This document shows positions 55,976 through 64,000 of a stretch of DNA of 64,000 nucleotides, in pieces. The notes under the pieces are model-generated. The model saw only the letters and a program-made list of their open reading frames with translations, made no database searches and was not told the origin of the DNA. The stretch comes from Neptuniibacter halophilus (GTDB taxonomy: Bacteria; Pseudomonadota; Gammaproteobacteria; Pseudomonadales; Balneatricaceae), in contig NZ_AP027292.1 in the NCBI RefSeq assembly GCF_030295765.1, forward strand, positions 992,001 to 1,056,000. The letters run 5' to 3'. The translations under genes and the position numbers were made by a program. Numbering within the stretch: position 1 is the first letter of the stretch; each line of letters opens with the position of its first letter.

Positions 55976-57781
55976 TTAGTGATCGTGAGCTTCACCAGCA
56001 CCACGTGGGATACGCAGATCTTCTACGATATCCTGGATCTCCTGTGGTGGTTCCTGAGTCATGTTGGAGACTACGAAGCCAACAACGATGTGCAGGATAG
56101 CACCCACTGTACCGAAGCCACCTGGGGAGATACCCATGATGTACTCGGATGGAGAACCGCCACCGAATGCGAAGTAGTACATGTAGCACATAGTAGTTAC
56201 CAGACCTACCAGCATACCTGCAATCGCACCCTGAGAAGTGTGACGTTTCCAGAAGATACCCATGATGATAGCCGGGAATACGGAGGCACATGCCAGACCG
56301 AACGCCAGTGCTACTACCTGAGCTACGAAGCCCGGAGGATTGATACCGAAGTAACCTGCAATACAGATTGCCACGATAGCCGCCAGTCGAGCGTACATCA
56401 GCTCCTGCTTATCAGTGATATCAGGATTGATGGTCTTCTTCATCAGGTCGTGAGAGATCGCTGTGGAGATTACCAGCAGCAGACCCGCTGCAGTAGACAG
56501 AGCCGCTGCTACTGCACCCGCGGCCACCAGAGCAATTACCCAGTTAGGCAGCTGCGCGATGTCAGGGTTAGCCAGTACCATGATGTCACGGTCAACGTAT
56601 ACTTCGTTAGCGAATGGCTGTTTAGCCGCATCGAAAGAGGTGTCAGTCACAGCATTGCTGGTCATACGCTGACCATACTCACCACGCTCTTCAGTGAACG
56701 CTGGCTTGCCTTTACCTTCAAACGCTTTACCTGCAGCGTACTGTACTTTGCCGTCACCGTTACGATCCTGCCATGCCAGCAGACCGGTGTTTTCCCAGTT
56801 CTTGAACCACTCTGGCATTTCAGCGTAAGCCGTACCTGTACCTTCAGCACCGTTCAGGGTCTGGATCAGGTTTACACGACCGAAACCAGCAACACCCGGA
56901 ACCGCAGTGTACAGCAGGGCGATGAAGATCAGTGCGTAACCCGCAGAGATACGTGCGTCTTTTACACGTGGTACGGTGAAGAAACGTACGATTACGTGAG
57001 GCAGACCCGCAGTACCACACATCAGCGCTACGGTCAGGAAGAAGATATCGATAGTCGATTTCTTACCATCCGTATACTGGCTGAAGCCCAGATCAACCGA
57101 CAACTGGTCCAGTGTCGCCAGAACAGACATACCGCTGTCCAGAGTCGCACCCAGACCGATCTGTGGCAGGAAGTGACCGGTTACCTGAGCAGACAGGAAG
57201 AATGCCGGTACAGTGAACGCCAGGATCAGTACACAGTACTGAGCAACCTGAGTGTAAGTAATACCCTTCATACCGCCCAGTACAGCGTAGAAGAATACGA
57301 TCGCCATACCGATGATTACACCAGTATTGATGTCAACGTGCAGGTAACGGGAGAATACGATACCTACACCACGCATCTGACCCGCCACGTAAGTGAAGGA
57401 GATAACGATGGTACATACTACAGCGATAGTACGTGCAGTCTGGGAGTAATAACGATCCCCGATGAAGTCAGGTACAGTGAACTTACCGAACTTACGCAGG
57501 TAAGGCGCCAGCAGCAGCGCCAGCAGTACGTAACCGCCAGTCCAGCCCATCAGGTAAGCCGCACCATCGCGACCAATGAAGGAAACCAGACCCGCCAGGG
57601 AGATAAACGATGCTGCAGACATCCAGTCCGCTGCCGTCGCCATGCCGTTTGCAATTGGTGGTACACCACCGCCTGCTACGTAAAATTCTTTAGTGGAACC
57701 TGCACGTGCCCATACCGCGATACCGATATAGAGCAGGAAGGACCCGCCAACAAACAGAAAAGTTAAAGCGTCGAGACTCAT
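55976..57781 (-). CDS. Sodium/solute symporter family protein, probable acetate/organic acid permease
   Basis: 601-residue SSS (SLC5) family transporter with about 13 hydrophobic segments. It begins with LTFLFVGGSFLLYIGIAVWA and contains GGGVPPIANGMATAADWMSAAS, which is typical of ActP-like permeases. A hydrophilic loop near 330-390 is an insert. It is coupled with the DUF4212 gene, 31 bp upstream, an arrangement known for VC2705-type symporters. Codon choice is strongly biased (CGT, GGT, AAC), implying high expression and leaving an accidental 595-codon open frame on the opposite strand. Acetate is inferred from the adjacent CrbS/CrbR and acs. Confidence 0.88.
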   Translation of the reverse strand: MSLDALTFLFVGGSFLLYIGIAVWARAGSTKEFYVAGGGVPPIANGMATAADWMSAASFISLAGLVSFIGRDGAAYLMGWTGGYVLLALLLAPYLRKFGKFTVPDFIGDRYYSQTARTIAVVCTIVISFTYVAGQMRGVGIVFSRYLHVDINTGVIIGMAIVFFYAVLGGMKGITYTQVAQYCVLILAFTVPAFFLSAQVTGHFLPQIGLGATLDSGMSVLATLDQLSVDLGFSQYTDGKKSTIDIFFLTVALMCGTAGLPHVIVRFFTVPRVKDARISAGYALIFIALLYTAVPGVAGFGRVNLIQTLNGAEGTGTAYAEMPEWFKNWENTGLLAWQDRNGDGKVQYAAGKAFEGKGKPAFTEERGEYGQRMTSNAVTDTSFDAAKQPFANEVYVDRDIMVLANPDIAQLPNWVIALVAAGAVAAALSTAAGLLLVISTAISHDLMKKTINPDITDKQELMYARLAAIVAICIAGYFGINPPGFVAQVVALAFGLACASVFPAIIMGIFWKRHTSQGAIAGMLVGLVTTMCYMYYFAFGGGSPSEYIMGISPGGFGTVGAILHIVVGFVVSNMTQEPPQEIQDIVEDLRIPRGAGEAHDH

Positions 57782-57812
57782 AGCAATGCCGTCCTAATGA
57801 AAATTATTATTG

Positions 57813-58073
57813 TTATTCGTGAACGTCATACTTCTCGTCAAGCTTGTTCATGCTGAACACGTAGGTCCAGATCAAGATGACGAATACGAAGATTGACCCC
57901 TGCTGGCCGAACCAGAATCCCAACGGGAAGCCGAAGAACGGAATCTCATTGAGCTGATCAACAAACAGGATCGCGCAGCCGTAGGAAACTACGAACCAAA
58001 TCACGAGGTGAGTCACAATGATGCGCAAGTTCTCGCGCCAATAGGCTTGCGCCTGCTCATTACTGATTGACAT
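57813..58073 (-). CDS. DUF4212 small membrane subunit of the symporter
   Basis: 86 residues with two hydrophobic segments (IIVTHLVIWFVVSYGCAILF and FWFGQQGSIFVFVILIWTYV) and conserved QAYWRENLR and IPFFGFPLGFW. DUF4212 proteins are encoded just before SSS symporters and are thought to be accessory subunits. The ATG has AAGGA 7-9 nt upstream. First gene of the symporter operon. Confidence 0.9.
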   Translation of the reverse strand: MSISNEQAQAYWRENLRIIVTHLVIWFVVSYGCAILFVDQLNEIPFFGFPLGFWFGQQGSIFVFVILIWTYVFSMNKLDEKYDVHE

Positions 58074-58157
58074 AACACCATCCTTATTTTTTTTATTGAG
58101 AAAATTGGTGAAAATTTAAGACGAGTACAGACTATCAAACCGCCAGATCAAACAAAG

Positions 58158-58184
58158 CTCAACTTTAGTCGACTCAACTTTTAG
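58158..58184. repeat. CTCAACTTT(T)AG direct repeat, candidate operator
   Basis: CTCAACTTTAG at 58158-58168 and CTCAACTTTTAG at 58173-58184, with starts 15 bp apart around a GTCGAC palindrome, about 90-110 bp upstream of the DUF4212 start. Position suits an activator such as CrbR, which is inference only. Confidence 0.45.
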
Positions 58185-58302
58185 CTAGTCTGGCCCTCGT
58201 TCCCCCCCGATCAACCGTATCACGGGCGATCCGCCCTAAAATAAAAAAACCTAATAACTACAACAAGCTATACAAAGGTCTTAGCCCTCATAAGCTTTTC
58301 TG

Positions 58303-58331
58303 TTGACACTGATTCAGGACAAGGCTTTGAT
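58303..58331 (+). promoter_or_regulatory. crbS: Sigma-70-type promoter of crbS
   Basis: Perfect -35 TTGACA (58303-58308), 17-bp spacer, and -10 TTTGAT (58326-58331, four of six matches). Transcription would start near 58338, about 60 nt before the crbS ATG. Confidence 0.6.
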
Positions 58332-58399
58332 TGGGTTCTGCACAAAAAGCGGTAAACTATCAGCCCGCTTTCGTACAAATATTTTTCAAGGACATGACG

Positions 58400-61300
58400 A
58401 TGCTTTCTGGCTGGTCGATCATTCTTATCTCTCTGGCCTATCTGGGCCTGCTGTTTGCTATTGCCTACTGGGGTGATAAGAGCGCACAGAATAAGAAAAC
58501 CATTATCAGCCGACCGATTATCTACTCCCTGTCACTCGCGGTGTACTGCTCCTCATGGACTTTTTATGGCGCTGTTGGCCGCGCAACCACCAGCGGCTGG
58601 GAGTTTCTTGCCACCTATCTTGGCCCGGCCATTGTCTTTATCTTTGGCTGGCAGCTTATTGAGAAGATGATTCTGATCAGTAAACAGCAGAACATCACGA
58701 CGATTTCCGACTTCATCTCCTCACGTTACGGCAAGAGCCAGTCACTGGCGGTACTGGTCACACTGATTGCCGTATCCGGCACCATGCCCTACATCGCCAT
58801 GCAGCTTAAAGCGGTCGCGATCAGTTATAACGCGCTGACGCCGGGAACCGAGGAGGTCATCAGCAAAGGGAGCGACACCGCCCTGTTTGTCGCTATCGTT
58901 ATGGCGATCTTTGCCATCCTCTTCGGCACCCGGCATATCGATGCCACCGAACACCATGAAGGGCTGGTACTGGCCGTCGCGTTCGAATCGATCATCAAGC
59001 TGGCCGCGTTTATTGCCGTCGGTATCTTTGTCACTCTGGAGGTGTTCGACGGGTTTGACGATCTTGCCTACAACGTTTCAATACAGCTGAGTAACAATCA
59101 GAACTTTAATTCCTTCCTTGGCGACAGTTTTTTGACGGAGATCCTGCTGGCCTGTACCGCAGTGATCTGCCTGCCTCGCCAGTTCCATGTCACCATCGTC
59201 GAGAACACCCACGCCAACCACCTGAAACTGGCGCGCTGGCTGTTTCCGATCTATCTGATTCTGCTGGCCATGTTTGTCCTGCCCATCTCCACCGCAGGCC
59301 TGCTCTATTTTGACAGCACCGGAGTCGATGCCGATACCTATGTACTGATGCTGCCGCTGGCTGCCGACTACAAAGCACTGGCCACCTTCGCCTTTATTGG
59401 CGGACTGTCAGCCTCCACCAGTATGGTTATCGTCGCCAGCATCACGCTGGCCACCATGGTCTGTAACGACATTATCATGCCGCTGCTGTTCCGTATCTCA
59501 TGGTTACGTCTGTCAGATAACAGCGACGTAGGCGCCCTGCTGCTCAGAGTGCGCCGCATCACCATTATGTGCCTGATGATTCTGGCCTATTTCTACTACC
59601 GTATCCTCGGCGAGCAATCACCCCTGGCCTCCTTCGGCCTGCTGGCCTTTGTCGCTGCGGCTCAGTTTCTGCCTGCAATCATCGGTGGCATCTACTGGAA
59701 GGCCGGTTCCCGGCATGGTGTACTTGCCGGCCTGATCGGTGGCTACCTGCTCTGGCTCTACACGCTGGTACTGCCCTCGTTCAGCGAGGCAGGGCTGCTC
59801 GGGCCGGAGTATCTCCACACCGGTATTTTTGGTATCGACTGGCTCAAGCCTACCCATCTGTTTGGCATTCAGGCGATGGATCCACTGACCCACGGGGTCT
59901 TCTGGTCTCTGTTGATCAATACCAGCCTCTACTTCCTGATCTCACGCTACACAAATCTGCGACTGGTCGACCGGATTCAGGCCAGCGCTTTTGTCGATGT
60001 CTACAACAAAGACCTCACCGAAACCTCACGCCACTACGGTCAGGTTACCGTTGGCGATCTGCAGATGCTGACGGAGCGGTTCCTCGGCCTGAGCCGGACC
60101 CAGCATGCCTTTACCGGTTTCGCGCTGCAGCGTGGTGAAGAGCCTCCCCTGTCCGGCGACAAAGCCACGCCGGAGATGGTTCAGTTCACTGAACGCCTGC
60201 TGGCGGGTGTGATCGGCGCCTCTTCGGCACGGATTGTCCTTGCTTCTACCCTGCGCGGTAAAGAGATGCAGATAGGCGATATCGTCACCATTGTCGACGA
60301 AGCTTCCCAGGCCCTGCGCTTTAACCGCTCTCTGCTGCAGTCCACCATTGAGAATATCAGTCTGGGGATCAGCGTGGTTGATCAGCAGATGCGTCTGGTA
60401 GCCTGGAACCGGGTTTACGTGGAGATGTTCGACTATCCCGAGGGTCTGATCTGTATCGGCCGGCCAATTGAAGAGGTATTCCGCTACAACGCGATGAAGG
60501 GTGAGTATGGCCCGGGCAATAACGACGAGCAGGTCAAACGCCGGCTGGCGATCCTCAAGTCAGGCAAGCGTCACAGCTATGAGCGTTTCCGCCCTGACGG
60601 CACGGTACTCGAGGTGCGCGGCAACCCGATGCCAAACGGTGGTTACGTGAACACCTACATGGACATCACGACCTACAAGCACGTTGAGGAAGCGCTGCGC
60701 GAGAGTGAGCAGAATATTCGTATCTACACCGACAACGTCCCCGTACTGATCGCTTATCTGGATCCGGAGCGACGCTACCTGTTTATCAACAAAGCCTATG
60801 CCGACACCTTTAATCTGGATCGCAACACCATCTCCGGCCAGCCCTGTTACAAGATCATGTCGGCAGCAGAATATGAGCTGCGCAGCCCCTATATTACCGC
60901 TGCACTGGAGGGTAAACGCCAGCAATTTGAGACCACACTGCCAAGCAAGGATGGCAGCACCCGCTTTGCCGAGGTGAAGTACATTCCCCATATCGGCGAG
61001 TATGGCGATGTGCTGGGTTACTTTACTCTGTATCTGGATATCACAGAGCGACGCAAAGCGGAGCGCGCCCTGCAGGAAACCAACGAGACCCTTGAACAGC
61101 GCGTGCGCGAGCGTACCCATGCTCTGTCGGTTGTAAACAAAGAGCTGCGTAAGGAGAACACCATCCGCTCCCTGATGGAGGACGAGCTGCGTCAGGCCAA
61201 ATCTGATGCAGAGGATGCCAACCTGGGTAAAACCCGCTTCCTCGCCTCGGCCAGCCACGACCTGCTGCAGCCTCTCAACGCCGCCCGTCTGTTTACCTCA

Positions 61301-62347
61301 GCGCTGGCACAGCAAAGCCACAGCGAAGAAACCCGTCAGCTTGTCGACAACCTGAACGGCTCACTGACCGCGGCGGAGGAGCTGATCACCGCGATTCTGG
61401 ATATATCCAAACTGGATGCCGGTGCATTGGCCCCCTCCATTACCGACTTCTCCATCGATGATATGTTTACCGCCCTGAGCACCGAGTTTAATGCGGTTGC
61501 CGAGAAGAAAAATCTCAAGTTCCACTTTGTTCAGTGCAAACAGGTGGTGCGCTCCGATCAACAACTGCTGCGACGCATTATTCAGAACTTCCTTTCCAAC
61601 GCGATTCGTTACACTCAGGAGGGTAAGATTCTGCTCGGCTGCCGCCGACGTAAGAATATGCTGCGGATCGAAGTGTGGGATACCGGCGTCGGCATCGCCG
61701 AAAACAAACTCAGCGAAGTCTTTGAAGAGTTTCGCCGCATCGATAACCCGAAACACTCCCAGGTACAGGGACTGGGTCTGGGGCTGGCGATCACTGAACG
61801 TATCGCCCGCATGCTGAACCATAAACTCGGGGTACGTTCCTGGCCAACCAAAGGCACCGTGTTCAGTATTGAGATTCCGTTCGGCGATGCCAGCAAAGCG
61901 GTCAAACCGAAACCGGAGGCCCGCGGCTGGATACGCAGTAAGGGGCTGAATGGTATCCGGGTGATGGTCATCGACAATGAACCAAAAATTCTCGAAGGCA
62001 TGTCTGCCCTGCTTCAGGGCTGGGGCTGCGAAGTAACCACCGCCCTTTCCGGACAACGGGCGATGGAACTGGTCAGCGATGACGGCTTCCAGCCGGAGAT
62101 TATTCTGGCCGATTACCACCTCTCCGAAACCCATACCGGTACGATGGCCCTGCGGGAGCTGCAGCCCTTGCTGGAAAAAGACGTGCCATCCATCGTCATT
62201 ACCGCTGACCGCACCGATGAGGTGAAAGAGGAGATCAGCAACAGTGGCGCGCAGTTACTCACCAAGCCGATCCGCCCGGCAGCACTAAGAGCGATGATTA
62301 ATAAAACCATCGCCAACGCCCGGGCCAGCAGCAGCGAGCAGACATAA
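58400..62347 (+). CDS. crbS: SLC5-transporter-fused hybrid sensor histidine kinase CrbS
   Basis: 1315 residues from ATG 58400, 7 nt after AAGGA (ATG 58394 is too close to it). Order: an N-terminal SSS transporter domain of about 13 helices (1-540), a linker, two PAS domains (about 660-770 and 790-890), a coiled coil, a DHp helix with His953 in ASASHDLLQPLNA, an HATPase domain (NFLSNAIRYT, DTGVGI, GLGLGLAI) and a C-terminal receiver with Asp1238 (ILADYHLSE). CrbS homologues (MxtR in Pseudomonas) respond to acetate and activate acs through CrbR. Both crbR and acs are adjacent here. Confidence 0.93.
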   Translation: MLSGWSIILISLAYLGLLFAIAYWGDKSAQNKKTIISRPIIYSLSLAVYCSSWTFYGAVGRATTSGWEFLATYLGPAIVFIFGWQLIEKMILISKQQNITTISDFISSRYGKSQSLAVLVTLIAVSGTMPYIAMQLKAVAISYNALTPGTEEVISKGSDTALFVAIVMAIFAILFGTRHIDATEHHEGLVLAVAFESIIKLAAFIAVGIFVTLEVFDGFDDLAYNVSIQLSNNQNFNSFLGDSFLTEILLACTAVICLPRQFHVTIVENTHANHLKLARWLFPIYLILLAMFVLPISTAGLLYFDSTGVDADTYVLMLPLAADYKALATFAFIGGLSASTSMVIVASITLATMVCNDIIMPLLFRISWLRLSDNSDVGALLLRVRRITIMCLMILAYFYYRILGEQSPLASFGLLAFVAAAQFLPAIIGGIYWKAGSRHGVLAGLIGGYLLWLYTLVLPSFSEAGLLGPEYLHTGIFGIDWLKPTHLFGIQAMDPLTHGVFWSLLINTSLYFLISRYTNLRLVDRIQASAFVDVYNKDLTETSRHYGQVTVGDLQMLTERFLGLSRTQHAFTGFALQRGEEPPLSGDKATPEMVQFTERLLAGVIGASSARIVLASTLRGKEMQIGDIVTIVDEASQALRFNRSLLQSTIENISLGISVVDQQMRLVAWNRVYVEMFDYPEGLICIGRPIEEVFRYNAMKGEYGPGNNDEQVKRRLAILKSGKRHSYERFRPDGTVLEVRGNPMPNGGYVNTYMDITTYKHVEEALRESEQNIRIYTDNVPVLIAYLDPERRYLFINKAYADTFNLDRNTISGQPCYKIMSAAEYELRSPYITAALEGKRQQFETTLPSKDGSTRFAEVKYIPHIGEYGDVLGYFTLYLDITERRKAERALQETNETLEQRVRERTHALSVVNKELRKENTIRSLMEDELRQAKSDAEDANLGKTRFLASASHDLLQPLNAARLFTSALAQQSHSEETRQLVDNLNGSLTAAEELITAILDISKLDAGALAPSITDFSIDDMFTALSTEFNAVAEKKNLKFHFVQCKQVVRSDQQLLRRIIQNFLSNAIRYTQEGKILLGCRRRKNMLRIEVWDTGVGIAENKLSEVFEEFRRIDNPKHSQVQGLGLGLAITERIARMLNHKLGVRSWPTKGTVFSIEIPFGDASKAVKPKPEARGWIRSKGLNGIRVMVIDNEPKILEGMSALLQGWGCEVTTALSGQRAMELVSDDGFQPEIILADYHLSETHTGTMALRELQPLLEKDVPSIVITADRTDEVKEEISNSGAQLLTKPIRPAALRAMINKTIANARASSSEQT

Positions 62348-62375
62348 AAATAAGCTTACCGGCAACAGCCGCGCC

Positions 62376-62449
62376 TTTAGGAGGCGCGTCTCGCGCAGAG
62401 CGGCTCCGAAAATTCGCCACATCTTCGCACCGTGATGGCGCTCCCACAA
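62376..62449. repeat. Pair of inverted REP-like elements between crbS and crbR
   Basis: TTTAGGAGGCGCGTCTCGCG (62376-62395) and, inverted, CGCACCGTGATGGCGCTCCC (62427-62446) with CACAA after it. Both have the GGAG(C) head plus short hairpin typical of gammaproteobacterial REP sequences, and they are arranged head-out like a BIME. Identification is by resemblance. Copy number in the genome is unknown. Confidence 0.45.
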
Positions 62450-62483
62450 AAAATCGTGCATCGACCAAGCTGAAACCAATAAA

Positions 62484-62504
62484 AAAGCACCCTAAGGTGC
62501 TTTC
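62484..62504 (-). terminator. crbR: Rho-independent terminator of crbR
   Basis: Stem AGCACC/GGTGCT with loop CTAA, extended by A/T pairs. Six T follow on minus. It lies 22 bp after the crbR stop. On plus only TTT follows, so it may act weakly for crbS too. Confidence 0.85.
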
Positions 62505-62525
62505 CAGAACTCTGACTGAGTAAAG

Positions 62526-63191
62526 TTATTCCAGATCGGTTTTTGGTGGTTCCACACCCAGACGCTGGGCTGCAATCACCGCCTGAGTGCGGCTGTGCAC
62601 ACCCAGTTTGCGCAAAATCGCCGTTACGTGCGCTTTGATGGTGGCTTCAGAAACACTCAACTCGTAAGCGATCTGCTTGTTCAGCAATCCCTCTGTCAAC
62701 ATAGTCAGCACGCGGAACTGCTGCGGCGTCAGAGCCGCCAGCGCTGCGGCAAACTTCTGATCATCTTCACTGACATCACCGAGGTTGTCAGCCACTTCCT
62801 GCGGCAGCCATTCTTCACCTTCCAGCACTGCGACGATCGCATCGCCGATGGTTTCCAGAGGTGCCGATTTGGGGATAAAGCCGGAAGCACCATAATCAAT
62901 GGCACGACGCATTACATTCGGCTCTTCACTACCGGAAACCACAACCACCGGAATACCGGGGTTCTGACCACGCAGGAAAACCAGACCGGAGAAGCCGTTG
63001 GTGCCCGGCATGTGGATATCCAGCAGAACCAGATCAGCATCCGAGTGCTGCTCTACCGCCTCCTGCACTGCGGTCAATGAATCCGCTTCAATGGTTTCCA
63101 CACCCGGAATCGCCTGATTCACCGCCTGCTTCAACGCAGCACGAAACAGCGGGTGATCATCAGCGATAATAATTTTTTGTGCTAACTGCAT
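62526..63191 (-). CDS. crbR: LuxR-type response regulator CrbR
   Basis: 221 residues: receiver domain with Asp58 in LVLLDIHMPGTNG and the acidic pair ADDHP (10-14), then a LuxR helix-turn-helix (LTPQQFRVLTMLTEGLLNKQ, VSEATIKAHVTAILRKLG). It matches CrbR/ErdR, the partner of CrbS controlling acetyl-CoA synthetase. It is convergent with crbS and lies downstream of acs, separated from it by a terminator, so it needs its own promoter. AGGGGG precedes the ATG. Confidence 0.93.
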   Translation of the reverse strand: MQLAQKIIIADDHPLFRAALKQAVNQAIPGVETIEADSLTAVQEAVEQHSDADLVLLDIHMPGTNGFSGLVFLRGQNPGIPVVVVSGSEEPNVMRRAIDYGASGFIPKSAPLETIGDAIVAVLEGEEWLPQEVADNLGDVSEDDQKFAAALAALTPQQFRVLTMLTEGLLNKQIAYELSVSEATIKAHVTAILRKLGVHSRTQAVIAAQRLGVEPPKTDLE

Positions 63192-63231
63192 GCGTTCTCT
63201 TCCCCCTTCAGAAATCCCAATACGAACGCCG

Positions 63232-63247
63232 ACCGTTCAGAAACGGT
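63232..63247. promoter_or_regulatory. crbR: Inverted repeat ACCGTT-CAGA-AACGGT upstream of crbR
   Basis: Perfect 6-bp arms with a 4-nt spacer, 41-56 bp before the crbR ATG. It may be an operator for crbR or a leader hairpin. No T-run follows, so it is not a terminator. Confidence 0.4.
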
Positions 63248-63278
63248 TAATCCTGTTCTGAGCATACCACTATAAAAC

Positions 63279-63323
63279 AAAAAACTCCCGCCAGCCTCAA
63301 TACATTGGGCCGGCGGGAGTTTT
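63279..63323 (-). terminator. acs: Rho-independent terminator of acs
   Basis: Arms AAAACTCCCGCC/GGCGGGAGTTTT (12 bp, perfect) with a 19-nt loop. A TTTTTTGTTTT tail follows on minus. It lies 32 bp after the acs stop. Confidence 0.92.
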
Positions 63324-63354
63324 CAGCGTACTACTTCAGCTTCAGCAATGCTGG

Positions 63355-64000
63355 TTAGCTGCGGTTCATACGGTTTTCGATCAGATCATCCACAACGGTT
63401 GGATCTGCCAGAGTAGAAGTATCACCCAGAGAACCGAAATCGTCCTCGGCAATCTTACGCAGGATACGGCGCATGATCTTACCGGAACGGGTCTTAGGCA
63501 TACCCGGTGCGAACTGAATCAAATCCGGAGATGCGATCGGGCCGATCTCGGAGCGAACCCAGGTACGCAGCTCTTTCAGCAGCTCATCAGACTGATCGAA
63601 GCCAGCCTGCAGAGTCACGTAAACGTAGATGCCCTGACCCTTAACTTCGTGCGGATAACCGACTACCGCAGCTTCAGCTACCGCCTCGTGAGCTACCAGC
63701 GCAGATTCGATCTCTGCTGTACCCATACGGTGACCGGATACGTTGATTACGTCATCAACACGACCGGTGATCCAGTAGTAATCATCTGCGTCACGACGAG
63801 CACCGTCACCGGTGGTGTAGTAACCCTTGTAAGTAGAGAAGTAAGTCTGAATAAAGCGCTCATGGTCACCCCAGATAGAGCGGCTCTGTCCAGGCCAGGA
63901 ATCTTTGATAACCAGATTACCTTCGGTCGCACCTTCCAGCTCTTTACCATCGGCATCGAGCAGCGCAGGCTGAACACCGAAGAACGGACGAGAGGCCGCA
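63355..64000 (-). CDS. acs: Acetyl-CoA synthetase, C-terminal part (5' end off window)
   Basis: About 214 residues of the C-terminal end, open to the right edge. Visible: the adenylate-forming motif [11 protein letters not shown], the hinge [20 protein letters not shown], and the acetylated-lysine motif [14 protein letters not shown]. Acs activates acetate to acetyl-CoA through an acetyl-AMP. Codon use is as biased as in the symporter gene. It is the known target of CrbS/CrbR, and here it lies directly upstream of crbR. Confidence 0.96.
   Translation of the reverse strand, partial: AASRPFFGVQPALLDADGKELEGATEGNLVIKDSWPGQSRSIWGDHERFIQTYFSTYKGYYTTGDGARRDADDYYWITGRVDDVINVSGHRMGTAEIESALVAHEAVAEAAVVGYPHEVKGQGIYVYVTLQAGFDQSDELLKELRTWVRSEIGPIASPDLIQFAPGMPKTRSGKIMRRILRKIAEDDFGSLGDTSTLADPTVVDDLIENRMNRS

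Larger units (their letters stand above)
58074..58399. other. Divergent regulatory region between the symporter operon and crbS
   Basis: 326 bp with no gene. Contains a CTCAACTTT direct repeat (58158-58184) on the symporter side, a C-run near 58202, and a good sigma-70 promoter for crbS (58303-58331). Confidence 0.6.

Noticed and set aside
55979..57766. 595-residue plus-strand protein
   Set aside because: It is antisense to a clear symporter gene, has no recognisable domain, and has Cys/Thr/Arg/Gln-rich composition typical of reversed biased codons.

Overview
The window is a chromosomal segment of a marine-type gammaproteobacterium. It most resembles Oceanospirillales/Pseudomonas relatives such as the Neptuniibacter, Marinobacterium and Amphritea group. 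That placement is inferred from gene order and protein flavour: the fliE-to-fliA flagellar cluster runs directly into cheYZAB, motCD and parCP, then a System I ccm cluster, and separately there is a CrbS/CrbR-acs acetate module. It rests on no database search. No rRNA, tRNA, CRISPR array, prophage or insertion sequence was recognised.

Layout. (1) 1-7511, minus strand and visibly more A+T-rich than the rest: nucleotide-sugar genes, read manC-gmd-fcl (GDP-mannose to GDP-L-fucose) then tviB/wbpA-wbpB-wbpD-wbpE (UDP-GlcNAc to UDP-2,3-diacetamido-2,3-dideoxy-glucuronate). These are precursor genes of an O-antigen or capsule locus that continues off the left edge. (2) 7512-8037: a gene-free, A+T-rich spacer. 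(3) 8038-16668: mnmC and a CBS-domain gene on plus. On minus are a frameshifted DUF4126 gene, a UPF0270 gene, a degenerate SLT-like lipoprotein, ligA and an unusually long zipA. (4) 16733-23757, minus: the complete ccmABCDEFGHI cytochrome c maturation operon. (5) 24077-26358, plus: a FliK-like gene overlapping a gene for a stand-alone FlhB C-terminal domain. (6) 26462-53256, minus: one co-directional motility cluster, read from the right as fliEFGHIJ, fliKLMNOPQR, flhB, flhA, flhF, fleN, fliA, cheY, cheZ, cheA, cheB, motC, motD, parC, parP and a DUF2802 gene. (7) 53432-64000: a DnaQ-like exonuclease, a DUF294/CBS/cyclic-nucleotide-domain protein, a sodium/solute symporter with its DUF4212 partner, the transporter-fused sensor kinase CrbS (plus), its regulator CrbR, and the C-terminal part of acs.

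How they work together. Region 6 encodes the flagellar basal body, export gate, C-ring, sigma-28, placement proteins FlhF and FleN, the chemotaxis phosphorelay, a second-type stator and the ParC/ParP system that positions chemotaxis arrays at the pole. Region 7 looks like an acetate sensing, uptake and activation unit. Very biased codon choice in the symporter and acs suggests high expression.

Most notable signals: (a) CheA has no folded P2 domain, but its linker carries two or three copies of a peptide matching the CheY-binding tail motifs of FliM and CheZ in the same cluster; (b) 28 perfect copies of a hexanucleotide encode a Glu-Pro rod in ParP, and the same hexamer expands in the 798-residue ZipA; (c) the FliK-like/FlhB-CC pair; (d) a one-base frameshift in a DUF4126 gene; (e) absence of the canonical cheW between parP and the DUF2802 gene.
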